Assembly (NCBI RefSeq): GCF_001039355.2
Contig: NW_019775675.1
Location: 166,489-209,157, forward strand
Reading direction: 5' to 3'
Length of the DNA: 42,669 bases
Source: Lingula anatina
Lineage: Eukaryota > Brachiopoda > Lingulata > Lingulida > Lingulidae
The translations under genes and the position numbers were made by a program. Numbering within the stretch: position 1 is the stretch's first letter; the number at the start of each line of letters is the position of its first letter. Of this stretch, positions 19,892-32,200 are shown piece by piece. The notes under the pieces were generated by a model. That model made no database searches. It saw only the letters and a list, made by a program, of their open reading frames with translations, and was not told the DNA's origin.

Positions 19892-22800
19892 ATGGCAAGC
19901 TTAGCAACAACTAGAGAGAAGCGTGGCAATGCTGGAGCCAAGATGGCATCACTGCTAGAAAACCTTGAAGATGAGGAATTTTACCAAACAACATATGGGG
20001 GATTTCAAGAGGTATAAGAATGGACTTCATTAGTTATTCATTTTATAGTCACTAGTTATTCATTTTAAAGTCATAAGTCAGTACATTTCTACAGCAACAC
20101 CAAAAGTAGATATTATTTAATGTGCTAAACAAATGTGTTGTAGTCATAAAATTATTATAAGGACAAAGTGGCTAAGTTTGCATGTCTTGTCATTGTAAAC
20201 AATTAATAGGTGCTTTTTAAGTTAAAATAGTGCAGTATTTCAATGTAGCAGTTTATGTAATTCCAGGAAGCCAATGATCAAGATTTTGATAGCAGTGATG
20301 AGGAGGTGTCCTCCTCAGACACTGTGGATTCAGATTTCAGCATTGATGAGGATGATGAAGTTAGGAGTGACATGGAAGATGATGAACCAAAGAGAAAGTC
20401 AGCAAAGAGGGGAGTGATCACCAAAGCTTATAAGGCAAGAAATGGCAGGGTTCTTCACTTACATTTTGATTACAGACGGTACATGTCCTTACAAAATATC
20501 ACTAGTGGAAACTTAGACTGGGAGTGAATACCAGCTCCTTAAAAATACTTAACAGGGGAACAGTATACATTACTTTTTATGTACAGACACAGATGTGTCT
20601 GTACATATTGCCATCACCTGCGTCTGTCGTCGCCGTCGCCGTCGATGTCGCCGTCGCCGTCGCCGTGCACTTTCATCGTTAACACGATAAGTGGAAGACA
20701 GTTTTACTTTTTGGCTTTATATTTACAGAGCTGATGAATATTCATAAAACGCAGGTCAAGTTCGAAAATCAGCATGTTTGGGCAATTATTGTAGTATTTA
20801 TGCTGTGTTTTCACTTTTTAGCATATATGCAACACTGTTAACACATTTCAAGGAAAACCGATAGGCCTGTTGTCATGAAACTCACAGGAGTAATTAATCT
20901 TACTNGAACTTAAACTCCCATGGGCCTGAAGCCTTACGCTTGTTACACATTTCACTTACATTGGTATTACCTGTTGAGCATAATTAAAATTTGATGTTGA
21001 ATTTGCAGTTAAGCATAATGTACTTTTGCATCAGAATTGACAGTAGCCTGTTTTGTGCATTGTTATTGTCTGCTTTTTGTCTGTACATTTGACAGCTTTG
21101 CTGCCTTGTTTGTTTCTATTTTTTATTTAATTATCTAGTAAATAAGTCTTTTATGCTCTACCATATTGTATCTTAATATTTTCATTTGAATCATCCATTT
21201 AGGAACCAACCAAGCCCAAAGAGAAGAAACCGAAGGAAAAAAAGGAAAAATCTCAACCTGATAGATCCTCAGTACAGATTTATCACACAGCTATTGGTGA
21301 GTGTTGTCAGTGGTAGTGATAGTTGAAACTTCTACCTCTATCTGTCTGTTTGTCCGTCTGTCTGTGACCATACCTATATTGGTTACCGTGTAAAATTTGG
21401 ACTCTCATCTATATAAAACTTTGATTTCATGTCAGATATTTTATTTACCTTTTTGTTTACAGATAAGAAGTCCTTGCGAAGAAGCACAGCTATTAAATCC
21501 AAGGCAGTGGAGGCTCGTGAAAAGGCAAGAGAGGCTCGCACAAAGCTTATGAAAGAAATAGCTGCCAAGAAGAATGTATCAGAGGTCAGGAGACTCACTC
21601 AGGAAGAGCTCCTTGCTGAGGCCAAAGTAACTGAGAAAATTAACTTAAGGGCCCTAGGTAAGACTCCTGAAAATATATATCGATTTGCTGAAAGAAATGA
21701 CATTCTTCACATTCATATGTGTCAAGATTGAAAAATATGGAAAATATTTGAATTTGTGATGGTCTGATCTATTTTAAAAACAATACATTTACTAATACTA
21801 CACATATTTTCTTCTATTGTTTTTAAAGTGGGGAAAATTTTTATGTTAGTTTCTTTTTCTTAACAGAAACTTACCAGAAGATGGAGCTTGAGAAAAAGAA
21901 AGCTCGTGCCCAGAAGCAAGCTTATAAGGGGCCTGTGATACGGTATCACTCTCTGACCATGCCAATGATAGAAGAACTGCCCTCAGAGAATGTAGTAGTG
22001 GATAGAGATGTGTAAGTTGTATGCCCCTTTATAACCCTGGCAGTATTTCCATGACATAATGTCCACCATCATTATGGATGAAGCTTAGGATAAGTGAGAA
22101 GTTTAAAAGTGAAAAACATGGTAGAGAATTACTGATAAATTTTTACAAAAATTGTTAGAATGACACTTATGAAAAAGGAAAGTTACATAAACATTTTATA
22201 AAAAAATGATTGACATTGCATTTGTCTTAAACTGATCTATTTGAAATTTACTAATTGATAGCTAGATGGATTGTAAATCAGAGATTGCTGCTTTTTGAGG
22301 TAAAGACAATAAATTGAAGATGCCAAGAAAACTATTTTGTCAATAATAGTTTCAAAAAGGTCATAAGCTGCATATAAATGATGGCACCCACTCTTAATTT
22401 TTTTTTAATTCGCATAATTTTATACAGTATTATTTTTGTAGTTTGTATGCAATATCTCCTTTCTTAAAAAACTTAGTGTTGATGTTGTTTTTCAATATTT
22501 TTTATTTACAGTGAATCTCCAAAACCAGACAGTATCGCCACTGAAAACCAAAAGGATGGAAATGAGAAATGTTCCAGAACCTTCATAACATTCACAGATG
22601 AGAAATTCTTCAAGGATGTGTTTCATCATAAAAAGTGTAAAACACCTGTGAAGCAGTACTGCCCTGTCACTAGACTCTCTGCCAAGTATTTTGATCCTAT
22701 AACACAGACACCTTATGCAAATTTGCAGGCATTTCAAATACTTCGAGAAGCTTATAAGAAACAGTTAGAACAGGGAGATAAGAAACCGGTTGATGTTTCT

Positions 22801-23349
22801 TTAGAACAAAAGAAAAGACAAAAATTGCAACAGCAGGTCCAACAGCAGCAAATCCAGCAACAGCAGCAACAAAAGCAACTGCAGCAGCAACAGTTACAGC
22901 AAAAGTTACAGCAACAGAAGATTGTCCAGAATGCTCTGCAGGCACAGCAAGCCTCTTTGGCATTACAGCAAAAGCTGCAACAACAACAGCAGCAAGCAGT
23001 GAAAACAATCCCAACAACCACATTACAACCAGTGAAAGTACAACAGCTACCCACAGTTGTATCACAAGTCAGTTCTCAACAACAGCAACAACAAGTGCAA
23101 ATTAAAACCACCCAACAAGTGCCTCACATTATCCAAGTGACACGGATCCAAACTCAACCCCAACAGACGGCTCCAACACTGACCCAGCAATTGTTGCAGA
23201 ATTCACAACAGCAGGCTCAGCATATACAGCAACAACAACAACAACCCACACAACAGCAACAACAACAACAACAACCCCAGCAATCACAACAGTCACTGCA
23301 ACAACAACCACAGATTGTTCAACCCCAGCAGAATGCACAAAAGCAATAA
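19892..23349 (+). CDS. VPS72: VPS72/YL1, H2A.Z chaperone subunit of SRCAP and TIP60 complexes (complete, 6 coding exons)
   Basis: Nuclear chaperone that delivers H2A.Z-H2B for exchange into nucleosomes. Exons: 19892-20011, 20267-20434, 21203-21296, 21463-21657, 21867-22011, 22512-23349; product 519 aa (human about 364). The N-terminus has the H2A.Z-binding DEEFYQTTYGGFQEE motif, then an acidic stretch and KRGVITKAYK. Basic and coiled residues (about 130-200) lead to RLTQEELLAEAK. CSRTFITF is at about 261-268. The YL1_C domain, CPVTRLSAKYFDPITQTPYA, is at about 291-311. Residues about 339-519 are a glutamine-rich tail absent from the vertebrate protein and account for the extra length. Intron 2 starts with GC (AAG|GCAAGA), and the frame across it matches the family. 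The start is chosen because it is the first ATG after the acceptor and the sequence is family-like from there. Confidence 0.95.
20579..20666. repeat. 28-bp perfect palindrome followed by a GTCGCC minisatellite in VPS72 intron 2
   Basis: ATGTACAGACACA-GA-TGTGTCTGTACAT (20579-20606) is a perfect inverted repeat with 13-bp arms and a 2-bp centre. Twelve bases later a GTCGCC/GTC run (about 20622-20666) forms an unusually CpG-rich island in AT-rich surroundings. The two together look like the end of a dispersed element inserted in the intron. The far end was not identified. An unresolved base (N) lies at 20905. Confidence 0.65.
21078..21110. repeat. 33-bp dispersed repeat, copy 2
   Basis: Identical over 33 bp to 15764-15796 and in the same orientation. 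It lies in VPS72 intron 2, about 470 bp after the palindrome and GTCGCC tract, and may belong to the same inserted element. Confidence 0.75.
22824..23346 (+). repeat. CAA/CAG repeat encoding the glutamine-rich tail of VPS72
   Basis: Mixed CAA and CAG codons make many short Gln runs broken by Leu, Val, Thr, Pro and Ser. Codons are interspersed rather than pure, which suggests an old, stabilised repeat rather than a recent expansion. The opposite strand has long open frames (poly-Val, poly-Cys) that are only shadows of this composition. Confidence 0.9.
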
Positions 23350-23604
23350 AGGACATTAGATTGTATACAAATTAAGAAGGAAACTCTCCTTGTCAAGTCA
23401 AGAACTTTATGAAATTTGAATTTTGGTTTTTTAAAAGACAAATGATATTAAAGGAAATTTGAAATGTGAATTAAAATAGGTTCCAAATCTATGTATATCA
23501 AGTTTACCTGTTGAATGAGAATTTAACAAAATTTATGTCAGTACTCACCATTTCAAGATATCTGGTTTAACTTTTTGATATATGTATGTCTAATTCTGAG
23601 TAAT

Positions 23605-23610
23605 AATAAA
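23605..23610 (+). terminator. Polyadenylation signal AATAAA, VPS72
   Basis: Canonical hexamer about 255 bp after the VPS72 stop codon; the first on this strand after the gene. It implies a short 3' UTR. Confidence 0.55.
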
Positions 23611-24085
23611 AGTTGACAAACTTGTTATGACAGATTATACACCTCAGACTTTGTCTTAACTTACTAAAGTACAGCTCTTATTTAATTTTTTCATGCTGCT
23701 TGTAATTAAATATTAAAAACTGTTTTACTGGCTAATGTTCGCAATACAGTATTCTTTTAGGAAAAAAAACCCGATGCAGCAGAGCTGTTAACCAACAACT
23801 AAAAGGGGCATAGTAAAAAATTTTGTAATTGCATGTTTGATGTGTTCTCATCTACCCAAAGCATCCTCATTTTTTTTTTTTACAGCAAGATATGAAACTT
23901 TCTAAGCACAAAAAAGAATGTAAGAATGAAAAGTAACTTGTGTAAAGATTTTTTTATTTTTCATTTTTTTACTCACGGTTTTTATACAAAATATACAATG
24001 CTTACTGGACAATCATTAAAGGATTTTTTTTCACGGAGCAAATATCTGATCAATTTTACCCACCAATACGAATCATAATAAACAA

Positions 24086-24091
24086 TTTATT
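24086..24091 (-). terminator. Polyadenylation signal AATAAA (minus), MNS1
   Basis: TTTATT on the plus strand reads AATAAA on minus, about 325 bp after the MNS1 stop. Another candidate is at about 23953-23958. Confidence 0.45.
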
Positions 24092-24414
24092 TACAACTGT
24101 ATAAATATTCATTTGGGATTCAATACAAATCTGGCTGTTTATCTCTTGGACGGGTAGCAGTATAAAAACAAATGTTTCTTGTGTATAAATCTTTACCATA
24201 CTCTTACAATGGACAGACCAATACCATGCACATCCCTATCATAGGGCAAGCTAAATTCACATTGAACATGCCAGATATCCAAAGACATTACACCTTGTAA
24301 TTAGAACTGGTGCTGTCTCTGTAACAACTTATTCCATAATAACCAGTCCCAATGTCATGACATCTGAGGAATGTTCCAGATCACAGACTATCAGAAAACA
24401 GAGGAAATGAAAGA

Positions 24415-27400
24415 TTACTTCCTAGACTGAGACCCTGCCCCAGCCTCCCATGCCTCATCATCAAATGGGTCAATCTGGCGTTTCTTGTACTGCTCCTGGA
24501 AATCTGAGCCCAGCATGGCCAAGTCACCTGTATCTCTGATGACACCCTTTGGCAGGTAGCCCAGTAAACGTATGGCATGCTCTCGCAACAACTTCTGTCT
24601 CTCCTCCTCGATGATCTGTTTGCGGAATGCCTCCATCTGTTCCTCCAACCTGCGCTCTTCCAATTCCCTTTCCTAGAAGAAAATAAGTCAACAGAATTTA
24701 ACAATTGTGCCATACCTCCTGCAAGAGTTGTCTAATGCACCGAAGAATTATGCCAAAAATACTGAAGAAAATTATATATTTCTCCTTCATGCAGATTGTC
24801 ATATTAAAAAAAAAGTTCTGTTTCTTGAATTAGTTTTCAATTTTGATGTCAAAACCTCCTTTGGCTCCTTAAATCATGATTTCAATCCAGAACACGGGGA
24901 AAATATGAGATACTTACTCTGTCTGCTGAGAACTGCTTCCTTCTGTCCTCAATCAACTGTTCTACAGCACGCTTGTGTTCTAACTGCTTCATGCGACGTT
25001 TCTGAGCATTCATCTGCTCTATTCGGTCATCCTCTGCAAATTTGGCCAACATCTGAAATTTAGAATAACAGAAATAAGAATTTGAGGCACCAGATATAAA
25101 ACAGAGTATTTACTATTGAAAATTTGTACACTGTACTTGTTAAAGTTTTGTTGTAAACTTCAAATGCTAAATGCTTCATAACATCAATTTATTTTTTTTA
25201 ATGCAACAGTTAATCGTTAAAGTATAATAAGGACTGAAAAACTGGTATCAGTTTTCTGTACTGATGAAAATTTGTCTTCCATACCTGTCTTCTGAACTCA
25301 TCTTCTTCCTCTTTCTCTGCCTGCTGACGCATGGCTTTGTACCTCATCTGCTCAGCGTGTTGTCTCTGAAGCTCCAGTCTTTCACGCAGTTGTCGCTCAA
25401 TCGCAGCCTTAAAAAGAAATAAAGTTATTAAATTTCAGGCAATCCCACAACGTGTGCCTATATATTATTTAAAAATAACTCTTCCACACCAGACACAAAC
25501 TAAGATATTATTCTGGTTATGAAGAGATTGGACATTTTCCCCAAAATATGAACTTAGCAAAGGTAAATAAAGTTCAAACATTCAGAATTCAGAATTCATA
25601 ATAGAAAAACCATTGCTGTGTTAATAAATTACCTTTTCTTTTTGTCTTTCTGCTTCTTCTTGCTCTTCGAAGTACAGTTCTTCCCGAACTCTTTCCATTT
25701 CATCACGCAGACGTTCTTCTTCTGCGATTTGGTTAGCCAGCTGTAAAATGAGAATATATGGAATTACACAAACATGGCCCATATTATCAAAATACTTTTA
25801 CCTGTATTTTGTATTCTAATATATGTTGAATTATTATATTGTTTGCTTCTTTTGATTTTAAACTTCAATTTTTTTCAGAGAAACAAATGAAACAATTAAA
25901 TATAATATCAATCTATTATGCATAATAATAATAATAAAAATATTTTAAAATAAAAAGCAAAACAACATGAACATTGTCATAGGTCTTATATTTACCTTAG
26001 CCTGTACTTTAGCCATAGCCTCTTCCCTCTGTTTCTTCTCCTCCTGCCTTGCCTCCTCTCTCTGCTGTTGTAGATTGGCAAATGCCATAATCTTCTTGTT
26101 CTCTTCCTCCATTCTTTCCTTCTCCAATATTTTCCATTCATGACGAGCTTTCATGAATTCTTCAATATAAGCCTGTGTTGCTCGTTGCTTCTCATAATGC
26201 ATCTGCCTCTCTCTGAATTAAGAATTGAATTTGATACTAATGTTTAAAATTACTAGAAAATATGGCAAATTTAGGTCATGAAAAAATATTCTTCTTACTT
26301 TTCACTTGTCACAAGTATGTACATAACCAGAGTCAAAATCATTGACAAAACATGTTGAACTGGTAATGGAATGTTATTTTTCTTTAAATTTTTAAAAATT
26401 CCTTTTGTGATATGATTTCCTATTAATGATTCAGCATCCATACCTTTCATCCTCATCATAAATCTTCCTGACAATCTCATCAATCATCAGTTTCTCCTTT
26501 AGGAACTCTTCATAGGCTTGTTGTTTCTTGATTTCTTGCTCCTTAAAGTATAATATTCTATTTGTTCAGACATGTCCAAAAATACTTTTTTTGATAATAA
26601 AATACTTTCACATATATTATCCTGAATGGAAATATTTTAAGTCATTTCCTGTAGTGAACTGGGTAAAGTTATTTTTAAGATGGTAATTTTGATTAAATGT
26701 ATGCATCCATCTTAGAAATGAAGACATTATATGGTTATAAAGTTCACTAATTTTGTTTCATTTGTGCTTTATTTACAACACAACATAGCTAACAAATATT
26801 ACCCACCTCTAATTGTCTCTCTAGCTCCTGCTGATAACGCACTTGTTCTTGGTATCTCTCTACTTCTCTTTGGTACTCAGCATCTGCAGCACGTTGGTGC
26901 TCTTCCTTCATTTTACGTGCAATCTCAGAATCACGAGCCTGAAGTAAGACAGATATGCAGATATGGAATATCCTAGCTTTATGAGCTATGAGGATTACCA
27001 CCACATAATAAGGAACTGTATCTTTTTTATTGAATAGCCCAAAATGGCCTATTTTGAAATGTAAAAATTATCACAAGAGACTGAGAGTAAACTGAACTGT
27101 CAATAGGTGTGTTATTCAAATATGTCATTGTTGTCATTCCATCAAAATGCTAAAAATCGTATCAAATATTGTAAGCTCTCAATAAATAGATTTGTATTTC
27201 AGAGGGTTTATACTTACCATTTTGTCATACTTCAGTGCTTCTTTTTCTGCTATCTGTGCTGTTCTTTCTTTGTTCATATATGCATTCTTTAGTTTTGCCT
27301 CTAATTCTCTTAACTCCAGACTGAAAGTCATCACCAATATTAATTTAATATATTATCAAAGAATCAACTTTAGTTTCTGTCATGAAGTCACCATGATTCA

Positions 27401-27584
27401 CCAATACATACAAATTCATCCAGGTAATATTCATTAGTTATAACAAAAGCATATTAAGTCTTTACATAATATCAAACAAGAAAAAAACACACATCAGTAT
27501 AACAATTAAGTTTTAAGACATTTTGAAACATCAGTAAACCTTAATTTGAACAGAATGGTATAAATGATTACAGATTATGCTCCC

Positions 27585-27646
<62 letters not shown>

Positions 27647-28456
27647 TTATTGTGTAATTATGTAATGTGTGGATAGACAAAGACTACCAAGCATTTACAT
27701 ACCTGTTTTCTCTAATTTGTTGTCTCATCTTTTCATCTCTTAAGGATTCCAATTTTATTCTTTCCAACTCCAATGCCATCCTTTCTTCTTGGTCTAACTG
27801 ACGTGCTTTAAGTATTCTGTCTCTTTCTGCTTTTTCAATTGCTTCATTCATTTCTCTTTCTTTCTGTTCTAGCTGCATCCTTCTGATAAATCGTTTATCT
27901 TCTACTTTGTCTTCACTATCCATGTTAGCTTGCAAGAGTTTTTCGTGTCCAAGGTTCTTTATTGTGTCTTCCCTAAATTCTTCTTGCCTTCTTTTCTGTT
28001 GGCGCATCTGCTCCTGGTGAGCATGCGTCACTCGCCTGACTGTCGTCTAAAAGAATATTTCATGTTCACTTAATTGTATTTTTGTAAACATTTAAAGAAT
28101 ATATCTGGATTTGATGCTCTGCAAATGTTTACCTTGTGGTAAATTTACATTTTGAATCATATATCATACTCGGCATAAATGTGTACTGTTGGTACTACTT
28201 AAGTTCAAAAAGTAAAGGCTTGAGCTCTTTTCCTGACAAATAAACTAAAAGCAAACACCTTAACAATGTTAATTATCACTGTCAGCCCTCTGAACAGCTT
28301 GAAATTGTTCATTTCCCTTATGTCATTCTGTGTTATTTACTGACTGAGGACCAGTTCTGCTTGGGTCGTGATGCTAGAGCACGCCCATTGTATAAAATTA
28401 TATTGGGCCCATAAAAGATAAGAAAAGTTATCAAAAGGTCATAAAATACTTACCAT
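24415..28456 (-). CDS. MNS1: MNS1, axonemal inner-microtubule protein (complete, 10 coding exons)
   Basis: A microtubule inner protein of ciliary and flagellar doublets; in vertebrates it is needed for sperm flagella, left-right patterning and outer-arm docking. Exons (minus): 28454-28456, 27703-28046, 27218-27320, 26807-26938, 26444-26541, 25996-26212, 25633-25740, 25285-25407, 24918-25052, 24415-24672. The product is 506 aa; human is 495. Almost the whole chain is a charged coiled coil. Family landmarks in order: LRDEKMRQQIREN, AYMNKERTAQIAEKEA, LKEKLMIDEIVRKIY, MLAKFAEDDRIEQMNAQKR, and LLGYLPKG at about 457-464. Exon 1 contributes only the ATG, immediately followed by a GTAAGT donor. The alternative start, an internal Met in exon 2, would drop about 12 residues. 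Exon phases all agree. It lies head-to-head with CHTOP, 832 bp away. Confidence 0.94.
27588..27645. repeat. (AC)n microsatellite in an MNS1 intron
   Basis: About 29 uninterrupted AC units between the exons at 27218-27320 and 27703-28046, about 58 bp upstream of a donor on the minus-strand reading. Probably length-polymorphic. Confidence 0.95.
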
Positions 28457-29092
28457 TTTCGTATCTGTGTCTGTGATAATATGTAAATAAAAGTAGTTGT
28501 ATCAGACTTGGCCGTGAAAACTTCGATCTTCAATGCAAAATGGCCTCCACGTTGTTGTTGCTGTCGTCACGAGGTTGTTAGGGGGATATTGTTCAAAATA
28601 AAAAATGAGTAAAAATAAAAATTGTCATCGAACACTTGATAAAGGTGTGTATATATTTATGAAAAAGTAATTATTAATTTTTTATAACTTTTGGTTTTTT
28701 AACTTTTGTTTACTTGCAGTATTTTCTGTGAAATATATCCTTTCACCCCTTAAATAACAATGGACTCAGCACAGAAGTGAACGGAATTGTCCAGCAATTG
28801 TCCATTTTTATGAATACAAATTACTAATACTTACAATTTTATCTTAACAGATATAGTCAGAAATGTTATTAAAAATTACCATTTCATGAAAATATAAATA
28901 TATGCATACATGATTGGAAAGTAATTTGTATACAATTTAAGTGCGGGATGAATATCTAGAAGACGCCATATTTGGGTAGTTTGACAGCTAGGAGATAATT
29001 GGATAAATCCACCGACATCTTGATGGTTAAGAGACACTAAACCAAGGGAAATGTATCTTTTTGAAATGTGTAAAGTATAGCTGTATAAAGTA

Positions 29093-29164
<72 letters not shown>

Positions 29165-29288
29165 ATACGTATCAGTCGTAGGTTTTTACGTTACAAGTAT
29201 TATGTTGGAAATTTAAAGTCTACTAATTTAAAAATCCTTAGCATCGCTTCAGATCAGAGAGGTATTGGGCGACTATCCAAGAAATACC
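28457..29288. promoter_or_regulatory. Divergent intergenic region of MNS1 and CHTOP
   Basis: 832 bp between two outward-facing start codons. The MNS1 5' UTR probably lies at 28457 to about 28570, which contains an AAAATGGCC (YY1-like) string and AGCAAC half-sites resembling one half of an RFX X-box. A perfect X-box was not found. The CHTOP side contains the CT tract at 29097-29161. No coding segment. Confidence 0.45.
29097..29161. repeat. (CT)n microsatellite upstream of CHTOP
   Basis: About 32 uninterrupted CT units roughly 130-190 bp upstream of the CHTOP start codon, in its likely promoter or 5' UTR. Pure and therefore probably polymorphic. On the minus strand it makes a spurious Arg-Glu open frame. 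Confidence 0.95.
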
Positions 29289-32200
29289 ATGGCATCAGTT
29301 CCAGCAAAAGTTGTGCTCAAAAGCACAACAAAAATCTCTCTTAATGATCGGTGAGAACCCATATTAAGCAACTATTGAAACATGCAAAAAGAAATGGCAG
29401 CATTTAAGAAAATCAGATGCAAAAGAAAGATCAAAAGATCTATACTCTTATTATGTACCTAGTGCATGAATTAATGAGAAACATGTAAGACTGCTGCCAT
29501 AAACAGTTAAATTTGTCACCTGAACATTGTACATTGTTTTGCACAAAGCTAGCTACATGTTTTTAATGTGTAGAAGCTTGGTGGTGACTGCATGGTGATG
29601 CTGTTCGCTTTGGTTTGCCAATATTGTTTTTATAATGGCATGGCAAATCTTCGCATCAGGTTCTCACCAAACAATGGAGATGGTTCATCCCATCAAGTTC
29701 TGTGCTGAAGCAATGTAGGCCAGAGTTCAACACTGTTTCTGTTGTCCAGCTTGCAGAGCCTGGGGCTTGTGTGAGTAGTAAGAGACAGCAGCAGTGATTC
29801 CCACTCCTCTCTTTTTCTTTCTTTTCACACATAATTTTTAATTCTTGATCATGGTTTTTCAACATTATGTTTTCTAAATGATTTCTTGTCACTTCACTTT
29901 TCATAGGTTTGATACTTAACTTTTTTCTGTTAACTTCCATATTTTTTCAACCTTGTTCTGTTGTCAAAAATCCCTGCATAATTCATTCATCATATCATCA
30001 ATGTCTCTCTCACACACATACAGCCACACCAGTGTTAAATTGTTCAATTCTTTCTTGGAGATTCATCTGTTATTCATCAGTTTCTTGGCACACATACACA
30101 CCTTCACATTCTTCAGGGCTAACATTTTAAAGCATCATTTCCATTAAAAAAAACATTCATAACTTTTCAGTGTGATAAAATCATTCCATTTTTCTTCAAA
30201 CTTAACCTCTTGTGACTATCAATTATTTTAAAGCAATTGTTACCTTATGTGAATGGAATTGATCATATTTTAGCTTTTCTTTAGCAGGTCTTTGCTCAAT
30301 TTTGATCCTTTTGTTTATCCCCTGGGTTGGTTTTGATCATTGTAACACTTGATTATCCTTTTTCCTCAGCTCATCAACATCATTTAACCTATTTTCTTGC
30401 TTTCTAAAATCCTCATTTTGTCATTTAATTTTTGTTGTGAAAGCTGTCACTGTGAGTCAATTACAGCTACTGAATTGCTTCTGTTCACCCGTAAAGCTTC
30501 AGCAACATACAGAAACCGTCTCCTGTCCAACAAATACGGACCAAAATGGCAGCCCAGCAGCAAGCTTCCTCTAAGAACAGGCGACTAGCCCAACAGATGG
30601 GGAACAGGCCCATTGTTCAGGCAGCCTTGAGACTTAAAAAGGTAATCTTTTATAGTGTTTTATTGTTTTAGTAAAGAGAACATCATAAGTGATCTAAATG
30701 TTAATGAGCATATAGAATCAGTGCATCATCTATTCTTTCCACCTTCTTTAAAACATGTTTTATGTATCATTTCTGTGATGGAAAATGATGACATAAATTT
30801 GCAATGAAAGTTGTGTTTTACTACAAAAAGCTATTCACATTAGCACTGTTATTGTAGAGAAGCTTACAACAAAGACTGGGCAACAACAATGTCAAATCCA
30901 GACTGACGCTACCTCCAAATAGAGGTGGGCGTGGCAGAGGAGGGCCTGGTGGGCGTGGCGCAAATACAGGAGGACGTGGAGGGAACCAGAGTGGGCGGCG
31001 ACCATGGAGAGGGGGGAGGGGTAGAGGAGGTGGCAGGGAAAGATTGAACACATCAGGCAGTGGGGACAACTCACTTGTGGGCAGTCCTACCAGAGGAAGA
31101 GGAGGGTTTAGAGGAGGTAAGCTTTAGTATGGTCAACATAATGTACAACACCAACTCCTCTCACACCAGAGGTTAATTTACAATGAACTGCTTTATCTTT
31201 TTATCTAGATAAAATTGATTTTGAAGTACATTGATCTAAGATATACAGCCTTAACTCTTGCTCATTGTAATTGAACTCTTATTTTTTTATGAGTTTGAAT
31301 GGCATTTATATTAAAAAATATTTACTTGCAATTATTTCTACTTATTACTTTTTGAATGCTATTCTAGGCAGGGGTGCTAGGCGTGGAAGGGGAGCCTTCA
31401 GACCACGTGGTGGAGGATTTGGAGGAATAAACAGGTAGGAAAGCTGCAGGTATTGGGGTAGGAACAAGGACAACCTGCCAACTTGTAGGCTACTGCATTA
31501 TAGTACAAATTGAAGTCCATTGTTATTTTTCATGGCAGAATCTTCTTCTGTTTAGAAAAAATTATCCAACTTTTATGAAACCATCTTGACAACTTGTAGA
31601 TATGAAGATGGAGGTTTCTTTCCATTCCGTGGTGAGAGACCTAGAGGACGTGGTTCTCAGAGGGGATCTTGGAGATATCAGTAAGGCAGACAGCTTGGCA
31701 GTACTTATACAGGATGCTTCTGTTTAGTTTGAATCCCATGAACTTTATGCTACAAATCTTTTGATGGAAAAAGATTCAAATTTTAAGAGAGGGGAAGAGA
31801 GGGCTGATGAATGTAACATTTAGTGCAAAGATTCAAAAAGATTTGTAGAATAATTTAAGTTTGTTGGGATTCTGAAGTTGTTTTTTGTTGTGGGGCATGT
31901 GAGAATAGATTCATTCAGACTTCATTCTTTGGCCAGAAACAAAATTATAAACGATCCAAATCAGTTTTCTTAACAAAAAATGCATGAGACATATCATAGT
32001 CTAAAAACCATATTCACCAAAAAAAAAAAAAAGGAGTGACTTCAAGGAGGGGCAACTTGATTCCTTTTTGTTTGCAATGTTAAAATCCAAAATTAAGCAT
32101 GCATCCTTTAAATCTGCTTTGATGTTCTGCTTTACTACAGCTCTTTACTGTTTATTTTTGAAAAAGTCAATTGTTAAAAACTTGTAATAATTGAAAAAGG

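Larger units (their letters stand above)
23350..24414. other. Convergent 3' ends of VPS72 and MNS1
   Basis: Non-coding, AT-rich, tail-to-tail. It contains one good polyadenylation signal for each gene (listed separately) and several A or T runs. No other feature recognised. Confidence 0.6.

Noticed and set aside
22697-23356. Long minus-strand open frames rich in Val or Cys opposite the VPS72 tail
   Set aside because: They are the other frames of a CAA/CAG repeat; no domain, start context or splice structure supports them.
28876-29163. Open frame beginning with alternating Arg-Glu residues
   Set aside because: Produced entirely by the (CT)n microsatellite read on the minus strand.
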